Shown here: positions 17,891 to 26,650 of the stretch, in pieces
How positions within the stretch are numbered: position 1 is the stretch's first letter
Layout of the letters: each line of letters opens with the position of its first letter
The notes under the pieces: generated by a model
The model's input: only the letters and a program-made list of their open reading frames with translations
Database searches by the model: none
What the model was told of the DNA's origin: nothing
Source of the DNA: Gemmatimonadota bacterium
GTDB lineage: Bacteria > Gemmatimonadota > Gemmatimonadetes > Longimicrobiales > Gaopeijiaceae
DNA: 64,000 nt
NCBI GenBank assembly: GCA_041390105.1
Contig: JAWKQO010000002.1
Location: 186,001-250,000 of the forward strand
Direction: 5' to 3'
Program-made: the position numbers and the translations under genes

Positions 17891-20653
17891 ATGATCCCGA
17901 CCAAGACCCTTCTCGCCCTTGCCGCCTGGACAGCGGCAGCGCCCACGCTGCTCGGGGGCCAGACCGTGACAGGCACGTCCATCCAGGGCGACTGGGTTCG
18001 GGTGGTCAGCAACAACAAGCCCAACGACCTCATGCGCATCGAGGTGAACGGCGACGCCACGCTCGTCGCTGTCCCCATCTCGGCCAGTCAGACGGACTGG
18101 CAGGTCGGGCAGGTCCTGTGGACTCAGATCCAACCGACGGGTGTCGCACGGGTGCGGGGCAGCGATGGCAACTTCTATCCGGCGACCATCACCCTGCTGG
18201 GCACGGACACGATCCACGTGCGCATCCAGCACTCGGGGGCGGGCTACGATCAAACCTGGACGCGTGCGGGTCCGTCCGTACTTGGGGACTGGGTTCGCAT
18301 CGCGCCGCCGGGAGATCCAGAAGACGGCATGCGCGTCAACGCGACAGGCACCGATGCTTCGATCCGCTACCTGCCCCCGGCAGCGCCCCGGGTCTTGCGC
18401 GTCGGTAGTCGCCTCTGGCAGGGCATCCGCGCGCGTGGTGCGCTGGACGTACTGGGCTCCGATGGCCGCTATCATCTCGCCACGGTCACACTGCTGGGAA
18501 CAGACAGCCTGCGAATCGACAGCAGCTCACCCGCCGTCTCCAACGGCGCCATCTGGGTGCGCCCCGCGGCGGTGGCCGGTGCCCGGGCGGCGGTGCGTCC
18601 GCCCCCCACCAACCCGAACACCCCGGGTGCTGGCTTGCAGGCGCCCACCGGTCTGCCGGGCGTGACGCCGCCGGCCACACCCACCGTGATTCCGCCGTCC
18701 GGAGCCTGCGTGGACACGGCCGATCCGCTGGACGCGGAGGACGTCACCTGGGACTGGGGGCTCACCGTTCCCATCCGGAACGACTCTTTGACCGAGACGC
18801 TGGGGCTCGGTGAGCAGATGGTCGGCCAGCACCCGTCCGGATCACGCTTCTTCGTCCCGGTCGACATCGAGCGCTCCCTCCTACCCGGATTCGGAGACGG
18901 CTTCTCGACCATCTGGGAGGACCGGACCCGTCGCGTCCAAGGCCAGCAGCACGTCGACCTCACCCGCGCCGAGTTCGACCAACGCTCGCAAGCCGCCCGA
19001 GCCGCCGGACTACGCGCGACAGACATCGAGGCCTACGACACGCCCAACGGAGTGCGCTACGCCGGCCTCTGGGAGACGAACCAGCAGGGCATCGACTGGC
19101 GGGTGGACGTCGACCTGACCAGCTCGAGCTTCGCGAACCTGCTGCGCAGCTCAATTCCCAGCACGCACCGCCTCGTCGATCTAGAGGTGCGTTCCACGCC
19201 GAACGGACTCCTGCACTCCGCGATCTGGTACCGGAGCTGCAGCGCGTCCACCTGGTCCGAGACGCGGGGCATGGACGCGACGGCGTTCCGCCAGCAACTC
19301 GCCGCCCAGGCCGTGCTGGGGTTTCAAGCCATCGACATCGAGTCGTACCAGACGTCCGGCGGTCAACGCTACGCCGCCATCTGGGAGCAGAAGCCGGCCA
19401 CGCGTGGCTGGGCCGTCAGCTTCGACAAGGGGCTCAACGATTTTATGAACGATCACCGCATGTACGTGGATCAGGGCATGCGGCTCATCGACTACGAATC
19501 GTATTCAAGCGCCGCGGGCCTGCGGTACGCCGGGATCTGGGCGGAGAACGACGACCGCTACGACATGCCGTTCCGGGCGGCGATCGATACCACCCTGGCC
19601 ACGTTCCTGCAGGCCAACCCGGTCCCGGGCGTATCCGCGGTCGTGATGCAGGGCAACCGAGTGCTGTACCGCGGTGGCTCCGGATGGGCGGACATCCAGG
19701 CACAGAAGCGCGCCCACTCCGGCACGATCTACCCGACGGCTTCGGTAGCCAAAGTGATCGCGGCCACCCTGGCCGTTCGGCTCGAGCAGCGAGGGCTGAT
19801 CGACCTCACCCGTCGGACCAGCAGCTACGTGTCCGTGCCCTACGCCTCCCATACGCACACGCTCGAGCAGTTGCTTTCCAAGACCGGCTGTATGTGGCAC
19901 TACGACGAAGGACCTGAGCCACCCGAGCAGTTCTACATGTGGCGGGACTCGGTGATCGCGCAGTACTCGGGCCCCGACTCCATCTTGGCCGGCTGCACGC
20001 CTGGCAACCAGTACCACTATTCCACACATGGCTTCACGTTCGTGGGAGCGGCGTTGGAAAAGGTCACGGGCAAGGACATCGTGACACTGATCCGGGACGA
20101 GATCGCTGCGCCGTTCGGGTTGTGGAGCCTCAACCGCTCGTCGACGACCGGTCCGGTCTTCGGCGTGCCGTGGTTCGATCAGGCCCAGGTGTACTGGTAC
20201 GACACCACCACCGTGAACGGCGCTCCGCGTGGTCTCGTCATCCCGCGCCGCCCGGACGACACCTGGAAGATCCTGGGCGGCGGCTTGCAGATCCACGCGC
20301 GGGACCTGGCCCGCTTCGGCGCGCTGGTACGCTCGGGCCAGCTTGCGGACACGGCCCGCATGTGGACGTCCCAGACGGCCATGGCGGTCACGTGGGCCCC
20401 GCCGAGTGGCCCGGCTCCGCCCGTCGGCCTGGCTTGGGACCTCACCAGTCCGAACGGAGGGCGCGCTGTGGCCGAGCACGGGGGGTACGGGGTGGGGGCC
20501 CGCCCGTGGCTGGGCATCTACCGAGGGCCCTCTCAGCTGGTCGTGGCGGTGATGACCAACCAGACCGACCGCTTCAACGGCAACGCGACGGCCATCGACG
20601 CTCTGGGCACGGCCATCGCGGGGCTGGTGTTCGCCAACCCTCCGCCTCCGTGA
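17891..20653 (+). CDS. Secreted polyglycine hydrolase-like serine hydrolase (beta-lactamase fold)
   Basis: 920 residues from ATG 17891 with a signal peptide (LLALAAWTAAAPTLLGG). Residues to about 235 hold SH3-like strands that recur twice (GDWVRVVSNN and GDWVRIAPPG). A Pro-rich linker follows. Then come about four copies of a repeat built on YAGLWE-type phrases: FSTIWED, VRYAGLWETN, RYAAIWEQK, LRYAGIWAEND, each after an xDIExY strand. This is the bacterial tandem repeat found in polyglycine hydrolases. The C-terminal 350 residues are a class C beta-lactamase/serine hydrolase domain with Ser618-x-x-Lys621 in TASVAK and Tyr710-Ser in HYSTHG. Known fungal relatives cut glycine linkers in plant chitinases; the substrate here is unknown. 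Confidence 0.8.
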   Translation: MIPTKTLLALAAWTAAAPTLLGGQTVTGTSIQGDWVRVVSNNKPNDLMRIEVNGDATLVAVPISASQTDWQVGQVLWTQIQPTGVARVRGSDGNFYPATITLLGTDTIHVRIQHSGAGYDQTWTRAGPSVLGDWVRIAPPGDPEDGMRVNATGTDASIRYLPPAAPRVLRVGSRLWQGIRARGALDVLGSDGRYHLATVTLLGTDSLRIDSSSPAVSNGAIWVRPAAVAGARAAVRPPPTNPNTPGAGLQAPTGLPGVTPPATPTVIPPSGACVDTADPLDAEDVTWDWGLTVPIRNDSLTETLGLGEQMVGQHPSGSRFFVPVDIERSLLPGFGDGFSTIWEDRTRRVQGQQHVDLTRAEFDQRSQAARAAGLRATDIEAYDTPNGVRYAGLWETNQQGIDWRVDVDLTSSSFANLLRSSIPSTHRLVDLEVRSTPNGLLHSAIWYRSCSASTWSETRGMDATAFRQQLAAQAVLGFQAIDIESYQTSGGQRYAAIWEQKPATRGWAVSFDKGLNDFMNDHRMYVDQGMRLIDYESYSSAAGLRYAGIWAENDDRYDMPFRAAIDTTLATFLQANPVPGVSAVVMQGNRVLYRGGSGWADIQAQKRAHSGTIYPTASVAKVIAATLAVRLEQRGLIDLTRRTSSYVSVPYASHTHTLEQLLSKTGCMWHYDEGPEPPEQFYMWRDSVIAQYSGPDSILAGCTPGNQYHYSTHGFTFVGAALEKVTGKDIVTLIRDEIAAPFGLWSLNRSSTTGPVFGVPWFDQAQVYWYDTTTVNGAPRGLVIPRRPDDTWKILGGGLQIHARDLARFGALVRSGQLADTARMWTSQTAMAVTWAPPSGPAPPVGLAWDLTSPNGGRAVAEHGGYGVGARPWLGIYRGPSQLVVAVMTNQTDRFNGNATAIDALGTAIAGLVFANPPPP

Positions 20654-20825
20654 TGCCGAGCGAACCAGGCCATCGCGGAAACACGATCCCACACGCCGTG
20701 GCCATACCACAGGCGGGTGGCCGCACGCGAATGGCGGGGTTGGGCGCCCGATTACGCTGGTAGAGGCGAAGGGGTCGAACCTGTCCGTGGTCGATCCGTC
20801 CTTCCGCCGCTCGGGAGCCGGTAGC

Positions 20826-22112
20826 ATGCGCATCTACGCCAAGATCCTGTCACTGGTCGTCTTCGCCCTGCTGCTGAGGCCGGCCCCCGCCGACGCTCAG
20901 CTCCGCCGGCTCCGCGACGCAGCCCGCCGAGCCGCCGAACGCGAGACCAGCTCGATCGTGGACCGGTTGGTCACCAATGCGATTCGGTGCGCGGTGAACG
21001 ACCCCAGCTGTGCCGAGAAGGCCAAGTCGGACGGCAAGGAGGTCATCTACGTCGATGACGACGGCGAGATCATCACGGACGACGATGGCGTGCCCATTAC
21101 GGATCGTGACGCAGCGGCTGCCCGGGCCCCCGCGTCCGAGGCGCCGGGCGAGGGGATCTGGATCAACTACGACTACGTGCCCGGCGACCGCATCGTCTTC
21201 TACGACGACTACCAGTTCGACCGCGTCGGTGATTTTCCGCGCCGCTGGGAGCTGGTGAGCGGGAACTGGGACGTGGTGGAGAAGGGAGAGCTCCGCTACC
21301 TGCGGGGAACCTCGAGCGGCGCGGTGAAGGTTCCCCTGCCCGAGACCCTTCCGGACCGCTTCACCATCGAGTTCGACGTCAGCATCCAGCACGGCAACGC
21401 GTACGTGTACCTGACCTCGGCGCCGGCGTTCTTCGGGGCCGACCGATCGTTCGCAGGGTCGGCCATCGGCGTGCGTTTCCGCGAAGCTGGGATCCGGCCC
21501 ATGCAGAATCAGGGGCCGGAGGTGAGCACCACGCTCGATCATCGCTTCGAGCGATCCGGCACGGCTCCGTTCCGCATCATGGCCGACGGCGACTACATGA
21601 AGGTCTATCTGGGAGACCAGCGCGTCGCCAACGTGCCCAACGCCGTCTTTCCGCGCACGGACCAGCTCTACCTCAGCACCTCCTCCGCCAGCGAGGGCCA
21701 GCCCACGTTGATCGGGCCGATTCGCATCGCTGCGGGGGGGCTCGACCTGTACTCCCGCCTGGACGCGGATGGCCGCGTCTCCACACAGGGCATCCTCTTC
21801 GCGGTGAACAGCGACCGGATCCGCCCCGAGTCCACTCCCACCTTGGAAGAGATCGGCACCATGCTGGCCGATCATCCGGAGCTCCGCATCGCCATCGAGG
21901 GACACACCGATGCCGACGGCGAGGACGCCTACAACCAGGAGCTCTCGGAGCGCCGGGCTCAGGCGGTCAAGGCGTTCCTGGTCGAGCACTACGACATCGC
22001 ATCGGATCGCCTGGAGGCGGCCGGGTACGGTGAGTCGCGGCCGGTCGCCGACAACGCCACGCCTGAAGGCAAACAGCAGAATCGGCGAGTGGACCTTGTG
22101 CGACTGCCCTGA
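20826..22112 (+). CDS. OmpA-family outer membrane or periplasmic protein
   Basis: 428 residues from ATG 20826 with signal peptide (ILSLVVFALLLRPAPADAQ). The C-terminal 110 residues are a peptidoglycan-binding OmpA domain: LFAVNSDRIRPESTPTLEEI, IEGHTDADGEDAYNQELSER and GYGESRPVADNATPEGKQQN with the usual NRRV end. The middle (FYDDYQFDRVGDFPRRWELV to about residue 300) is a beta-sandwich resembling a concanavalin/LamG-type domain. An acidic stretch near residue 80 (VDDDGEIITDDDGV) may bind calcium. No beta-barrel is present, so it probably tethers the sandwich domain to the cell wall. Confidence 0.87.
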   Translation: MRIYAKILSLVVFALLLRPAPADAQLRRLRDAARRAAERETSSIVDRLVTNAIRCAVNDPSCAEKAKSDGKEVIYVDDDGEIITDDDGVPITDRDAAAARAPASEAPGEGIWINYDYVPGDRIVFYDDYQFDRVGDFPRRWELVSGNWDVVEKGELRYLRGTSSGAVKVPLPETLPDRFTIEFDVSIQHGNAYVYLTSAPAFFGADRSFAGSAIGVRFREAGIRPMQNQGPEVSTTLDHRFERSGTAPFRIMADGDYMKVYLGDQRVANVPNAVFPRTDQLYLSTSSASEGQPTLIGPIRIAAGGLDLYSRLDADGRVSTQGILFAVNSDRIRPESTPTLEEIGTMLADHPELRIAIEGHTDADGEDAYNQELSERRAQAVKAFLVEHYDIASDRLEAAGYGESRPVADNATPEGKQQNRRVDLVRLP

Positions 22113-22163
22113 AGTGGCTCGGCCCCAACAGGTTCCTCGTCACCGGCCCTCAGCCGGCGCGGG

Positions 22164-23036
22164 CTAGTTCCCGCGGATGTACGTCTTCCCTCCGGCGATC
22201 AGCCCGCCACCCTGCAGGGTGTAGTCGTAGACGGCTCGGCCCTGCTCGCTGGTGACCACGATGGCGTTCCCGATCACCGTGTAGGTGCCTCGTGCGTCGC
22301 CACCGCCCAGGCTCGACGCGGTCGAGTACGAACCCTCACTGGAGCGCGAGCTGGACGCGCCCACATAGGACGACGACGTGAACTCGAAGGATCCCCGACC
22401 GTCGAAGGACACTGTCTCCTCGTAGGACCGCGCGTAGGAGCCGCTGTTGGCGATGCTGGGAGACGAGCTGCCCGAGTAGTAGGTCCAGCGCCCGGCCAGC
22501 GCCGCCACGGCCGCCTGGTTGGTGGTGGGTGCTTCGATGCGGACGGCCCCCACCAGGTGGTCCAGCTCCGCCTTGAGGGACGCGAACTGATCCGACTGCG
22601 CCAGCAGGACCATCCCCAGCGAGGTGCCGTGCTCGCTCAACACCGTGACGGAACGCCCCAGCGCGCGCTGACCCGTGGACGGGCTGAACAGATCGTATTC
22701 ACCGACGATGGCGCTACGACCGGAGACCGACGTCGGATGCAGGTCGGTGGTGGGCTGTCCCTGCAGCCCCAGCGCGCTGCCCAGCGCGATGAGGTCGTTC
22801 TGGATCTCGGCCGGTGTGGCGCTGACGCCGGGAGCCGCGAAGAGCGTGGCCGTTCCGGCGGGATTCTGGAAGACCCGCACCCGGCCCTCCGCCCGGACCA
22901 GCGACCAGCCCTCTGGGATCGGGTAGCGGACGTTCCAGCCCTGGATGGTCTGCATTTCGCCGATGCCCTGGCCCGTAGCGGGTGACGGAGCGGCGAGGGC
23001 CGCGGCGGTGATGGCGACAGCGAGGCGGCGATGCAT
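22164..23036 (-). CDS. Secreted PsbP/Mog1-like protein with Ser/Gly-rich beta domain
   Basis: 290 residues with a signal peptide (AITAAALAAPSPATGQ). Residues 30-170 (YPIPEGWSLVRAEGRVRVFQ through MVLLAQSDQFASLKAELDHL) fit the Mog1/PsbP-like fold. Residues 180-290 are a beta domain: LAGRWTYYSGSSSPSIANSG, FEFTSSSYVGASSSRSSEGS and YTLQGGGLIAGGKTYIRGN. The two-part layout matches residues 180-431 of the product encoded at 13852-15147, so the two are paralogues. It converges with the OmpA gene and is divergent from the metallo-hydrolase. Confidence 0.75.
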   Translation of the reverse strand: MHRRLAVAITAAALAAPSPATGQGIGEMQTIQGWNVRYPIPEGWSLVRAEGRVRVFQNPAGTATLFAAPGVSATPAEIQNDLIALGSALGLQGQPTTDLHPTSVSGRSAIVGEYDLFSPSTGQRALGRSVTVLSEHGTSLGMVLLAQSDQFASLKAELDHLVGAVRIEAPTTNQAAVAALAGRWTYYSGSSSPSIANSGSYARSYEETVSFDGRGSFEFTSSSYVGASSSRSSEGSYSTASSLGGGDARGTYTVIGNAIVVTSEQGRAVYDYTLQGGGLIAGGKTYIRGN

Positions 23037-23332
23037 GGGTTCAATCCGGCTGTGGAAGCGAGTCGCGTTGAAGCCAAGAAGCGAGGAGAGGCTGGCGCCG
23101 CCTGTCGGCGTGCCGCTGCCAGGAGTGGCGAGATCGGCGGGCGGGCGGGGTCACGCCGCCGATCTCGGTGCGCTGCGGTTCGCCCGGGCGCCGGTCCAGC
23201 GCCGCTGGAGAACCGAAGCGCTTTCGGGATCGAGGCCCGACCGGCAGGTTGGCGGACCAGCCCGCGCGGGGACAGCGGCCGGCGACGGTCGTCGGTCCCG
23301 GCTCGCCCACGGACCGATCCACGGAGCCCACC

Positions 23333-24280
23333 ATGCCTCGTCGTTTGCTCAGCCACCCGCGCGCAGGACTCCGCGCTCTGCTTCCCGCCTGCTTGGTCGC
23401 CATCGCCGGCCTGCTGGGTGGCTCACCCGCCGCCGCCCAGAACATGGACGACGTTCAGATCACCACCACACGCGTCGCCGACGGCGTCTATATGCTGATG
23501 GGGCAGGGCGGCAACATCGGGCTGTCCGTGGGGCCGGACGGCGCGTTCGTGATCGACGACCAGTTCGCTCCGCTCACGGAGAAGATCCTGCGGGCCATTG
23601 CCGGCGTCACCTCCGAACCCGTGCGCTTCGTGTTCAACACGCACTGGCACGGCGATCACACCGGCGGCAACGAGAACATGGGTGAGGCAGGCGCGCTCAT
23701 CGTGGCGCACGAGAACGTGCGCCAGCGCATGAGCGTGGAGCAGGTCCTCGAGCGGATCGGCCGCCCGGTCAGCACCACACCCGCCTCCCCAGAGGGCGCC
23801 CTGCCGGTGGTGACGTTCACCGAAGAGGTGAGCTTCCACATCAACGGCGACGAGCTGCACGCCTTCCACGTCGCCAATGCCCATACGGACGGGGATGCCA
23901 TCGTGCACTTCGTGGGGGCCAATGTGGTGCACATGGGTGACACCTTCTTCCGCGACCGCTTTCCCTTCATCGATACGGCGAGCGGGGGCTCGATCGACGG
24001 TGTGATCGCGGCGGCCGGTGCGGCGCTCGCGGTGATGGACGCCAACACGCAGGTGATCCCCGGCCACGGTGCGTTGTCCACCCGGGTGGACCTGCAGAAC
24101 TACCGGGACGCGCTCAAGAGCATGCGCGACGCCGTGGCGGGGATGATGGAGCGGGGCATGTCACTCGAGCAGATGCAGGCCGCCCGGCCACTGCGCGCGC
24201 AGGCGGAGCGCTGGGGCCAGGACCAGGCCGCGGAGGAGTCGTTCGTGGCCACGATCCACCATGGCTTGGGAGGACGCTGA
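23333..24280 (+). CDS. Secreted metallo-beta-lactamase-fold hydrolase
   Basis: 315 residues from ATG 23333; signal peptide core LLPACLVAIAGLLGG with a likely cut after AAAQ. The zinc motif THWHGDHTGG gives His104, His106, Asp108 and His109; VVHMGDTFF supplies the bridging Asp and VIPGHG the last His. It resembles the cyclase/SoxH-like periplasmic branch more than true beta-lactamases. Between the two metal motifs lies an insertion (RQRMSVEQVLERIGRPVSTT) usual in this branch. The substrate cannot be named from the sequence. Confidence 0.85.
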   Translation: MPRRLLSHPRAGLRALLPACLVAIAGLLGGSPAAAQNMDDVQITTTRVADGVYMLMGQGGNIGLSVGPDGAFVIDDQFAPLTEKILRAIAGVTSEPVRFVFNTHWHGDHTGGNENMGEAGALIVAHENVRQRMSVEQVLERIGRPVSTTPASPEGALPVVTFTEEVSFHINGDELHAFHVANAHTDGDAIVHFVGANVVHMGDTFFRDRFPFIDTASGGSIDGVIAAAGAALAVMDANTQVIPGHGALSTRVDLQNYRDALKSMRDAVAGMMERGMSLEQMQAARPLRAQAERWGQDQAAEESFVATIHHGLGGR

Positions 24281-24385
24281 ACCGGGTGGAATCGCCCCCC
24301 CCGTCCGGTCGTATGGCAGAGCAGTTGAGCGGGCGGCGCTGAGCCTTTGTCAGGCGGAGCCCGCGCCCACGCGCCTGGAGGTCCG

Positions 24386-25309
24386 ATGCCACTCGATCGA
24401 CGCCAATGGCTTCGCCGCGCCGCAGCGGGCGCCGCCACGCTGTGGCTCGACCCCCGCCGCCTCGGCGCCCAGGAGGCGAGTCAGCGCATGCGCGCCATCC
24501 CGTCCACGGGCGAGGAGCTTCCCGTGGTGGGCCTGGGCAGCGCCCGCACGTTCAGCGTCTCCTGGGGCGGCGCTGAGCTCGACGCCCTGCGGGAAGTGCT
24601 CCGTCTCTTTCATGAAGGGGGCGGCCGCCTGTTCGACACCGCACCGACGTACGGTGGTGCCGAGGCGGTCTCGGGTCGGTTGGCGCGGGAGCTGGAGATC
24701 CACCGGGGTCTGTTCTTCGCCACCAAGATCTCGACGGGAGGTGGACGGCGTGCGGCCGTCGCGCAGGAGCAGGGCTCGCTGGAGACGTGGGGCCGGGAGG
24801 TCATCGACCTGAACCAGGTGCACAACCTCCTCGATGTCCGGGAGCATCTGCCCTATCTGCGCGAGGAGAAGGAGGCGGGGCGGGTGCGCTACATCGGCGT
24901 CACCACGTCGCGCATCCCGCAGCACGACGCCACCGAGGCCGTTCTACGCCGCGAGCCGATGGACTTCGTGCAGTTGAACTACTCGCTGGGTGAGCGCCAG
25001 GCCGCGGACCGGTTGCTCCCCCTGGCCCTGGATCGCGGTCTCGCCGTGATCGTCAACGAGCCCTTCAACGCCGGTGGCCTGTTCCGCGCCGTGCGCGGCC
25101 AATCCCTGCCGGAATGGGCCGCCGAGTTCGACTGCGCGAGCTGGGGGCAGTTCTTCCTCAAGTACATCCTCTCGCACCCTGCCGTGACCGTGGTCATCCC
25201 GGCCACCGGCGACCCCGAGCACCTCCTCGACAACATGGGCGCGGGGCTGGGGCGCTTGCCGGACGCGGAGATGCGGAGACGGATGGAGGCGTTCTTCGAC
25301 GGGCTGTAG
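24386..25309 (+). CDS. Aldo/keto reductase with Tat-like signal
   Basis: 307 residues from ATG 24386, with GGAGG 5 bases upstream. The N-terminus DRRQWLRRAAAGAATLWL has the twin-Arg plus hydrophobic pattern of a Tat signal, so a folded cofactor-bound enzyme may be exported. The AKR residues are present: Asp and Tyr in FDTAPTYGGAEAVSGRL, Lys in FFATKIS, His in LNQVHNLL. The cofactor-site end (VTVVIPATGDPEHLLDNMGA) is typical of NADPH-binding members. The product class is sugar or aldehyde oxidoreduction with unknown substrate. Confidence 0.85.
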   Translation: MPLDRRQWLRRAAAGAATLWLDPRRLGAQEASQRMRAIPSTGEELPVVGLGSARTFSVSWGGAELDALREVLRLFHEGGGRLFDTAPTYGGAEAVSGRLARELEIHRGLFFATKISTGGGRRAAVAQEQGSLETWGREVIDLNQVHNLLDVREHLPYLREEKEAGRVRYIGVTTSRIPQHDATEAVLRREPMDFVQLNYSLGERQAADRLLPLALDRGLAVIVNEPFNAGGLFRAVRGQSLPEWAAEFDCASWGQFFLKYILSHPAVTVVIPATGDPEHLLDNMGAGLGRLPDAEMRRRMEAFFDGL

Positions 25310-25363
25310 GGACCTGCTGGGACTCGCCCGCCCGTGTCCGGTGCGGGGCGCGCTGACGCGTCC

Positions 25364-26503
25364 TCAGCCCTTCCAGACTTCTCCGAACAGACGCACCCAG
25401 TTCCCGCCGATCACCTTCTCGATGATGCGGTCGTTGTGCCCGCGGCTCGACAGGCGGTCGGCGATCATCTCCATGCGGCGATGCGAGTTCAAGTCTGGCA
25501 CCGTGAACAGGACGTCCGGGTCTTCGGCGGGTGCCGCGATCCCGGCGGCCAGGCGGCCGGACACGAACTCGCGGTGCTTGGACCAGTACTCGTCCGACCC
25601 GTCGATGGGCGTGATGGAGAGGTCGCTACCGATCCCCACGTGGTCTTCACCACACACCTGCAGCGCGTGCTCGATGTGGGCGATGACGTCGTCCCCGGTG
25701 GGCACGCGCCCGGGGGAGAGGAAGGGCATCAGATAGATCCCCACCACGCCGCCCCCTTGGGCGGCGGCGCGCAGCTCCTCGTCATCCTTGGAGCGGGGGT
25801 GAGGCGCCACGGCGTTGCAGCCGGTATGCGTGATGCCCACCGGCACGCGCGACGCCGCGATACCTTCCGCGGTGGTGCGCTTGCCGCAGTGCGAAAGATC
25901 GACGATCGATCCCAGCTCATTCAGCCGCTCGACCACCTGCCGACCGAAGGTGCTGAGGCCGGCGTTGCCCGGTTCCAGGCACCCGTCGCCCACCAGGTTG
26001 CGCACGTTGTAGGTGAGCTGCACCACCCGCACCCCCATCTCGTGGAAGACGTCCACACGGGAGAGGTCTCCTTCGTAGGGGGTGGTGTCCTGGAAGCCCA
26101 GCACGATGCCCACCTGACCGCCCGCCTTGGCCTGGTGCAGCTGCTCCACCGTGCGCACCATGTGGAACACATCCGGCCACTTCTCCACGTTGGTGAACCA
26201 GGGCGACATGCGTCGGAGCGTGTTCACCGTATCCCCGGCGCTCACGGTGACGTTCATGGCGGTGATGCCCGAGGTACGGGCGTTGTTCACCATGACGTCG
26301 TCCAGCGGTGGGTTCTCCGGATAGTTGAAGTAGCCGGGGCTTCCCAGGAAATCGATCACCATGGCGTCGTCGTAGCCCGGCCACAGCGGCCTCACGGAGG
26401 TCCTGCCGCGGGGTGTAGCACCGTCCGGCATTGCCCCCAACAACGACGGAGTGACGCCCGCCGCGGCGGCGTAGCGGATGAAGTCTCGGCGGGGCACGGT
26501 CAT
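25364..26503 (-). CDS. Tat-exported M19 membrane dipeptidase-like protein lacking the N-terminal HxD
   Basis: 379 residues from ATG 26503. TVPRRDFIRYAAAAGVTPSL is a Tat signal. Family signatures are LSHCGKRTTAEGI, ITHTGCNAVAPHPRSKDDEE, HVGIGSDL and VIGGNWVRLFGEVW. M19 enzymes bind two zincs and cut dipeptides. Where the first metal motif (DGHxD) should stand, the sequence reads MVIDFLGSPGYFNY, so two ligands are missing. It may bind a single metal or act on a different amide. The gene is divergent from the second aldo/keto reductase with 147 bases between starts. Confidence 0.85.
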   Translation of the reverse strand: MTVPRRDFIRYAAAAGVTPSLLGAMPDGATPRGRTSVRPLWPGYDDAMVIDFLGSPGYFNYPENPPLDDVMVNNARTSGITAMNVTVSAGDTVNTLRRMSPWFTNVEKWPDVFHMVRTVEQLHQAKAGGQVGIVLGFQDTTPYEGDLSRVDVFHEMGVRVVQLTYNVRNLVGDGCLEPGNAGLSTFGRQVVERLNELGSIVDLSHCGKRTTAEGIAASRVPVGITHTGCNAVAPHPRSKDDEELRAAAQGGGVVGIYLMPFLSPGRVPTGDDVIAHIEHALQVCGEDHVGIGSDLSITPIDGSDEYWSKHREFVSGRLAAGIAAPAEDPDVLFTVPDLNSHRRMEMIADRLSSRGHNDRIIEKVIGGNWVRLFGEVWKG

Positions 26504-26650
26504 GGCGGTTCTCCCGTATCGTGGCAGACCACGAGAGTGCGGCAGAAGGGCAGGCGGCGCCAGGCCTCCGGAACACGTCCCCAGCGCGAGGGTCGTTAGC
26601 GCGTACGAGGGTCTGCGCCGTTCCCGCATCAATACGAGTGGAGGTCGCCG

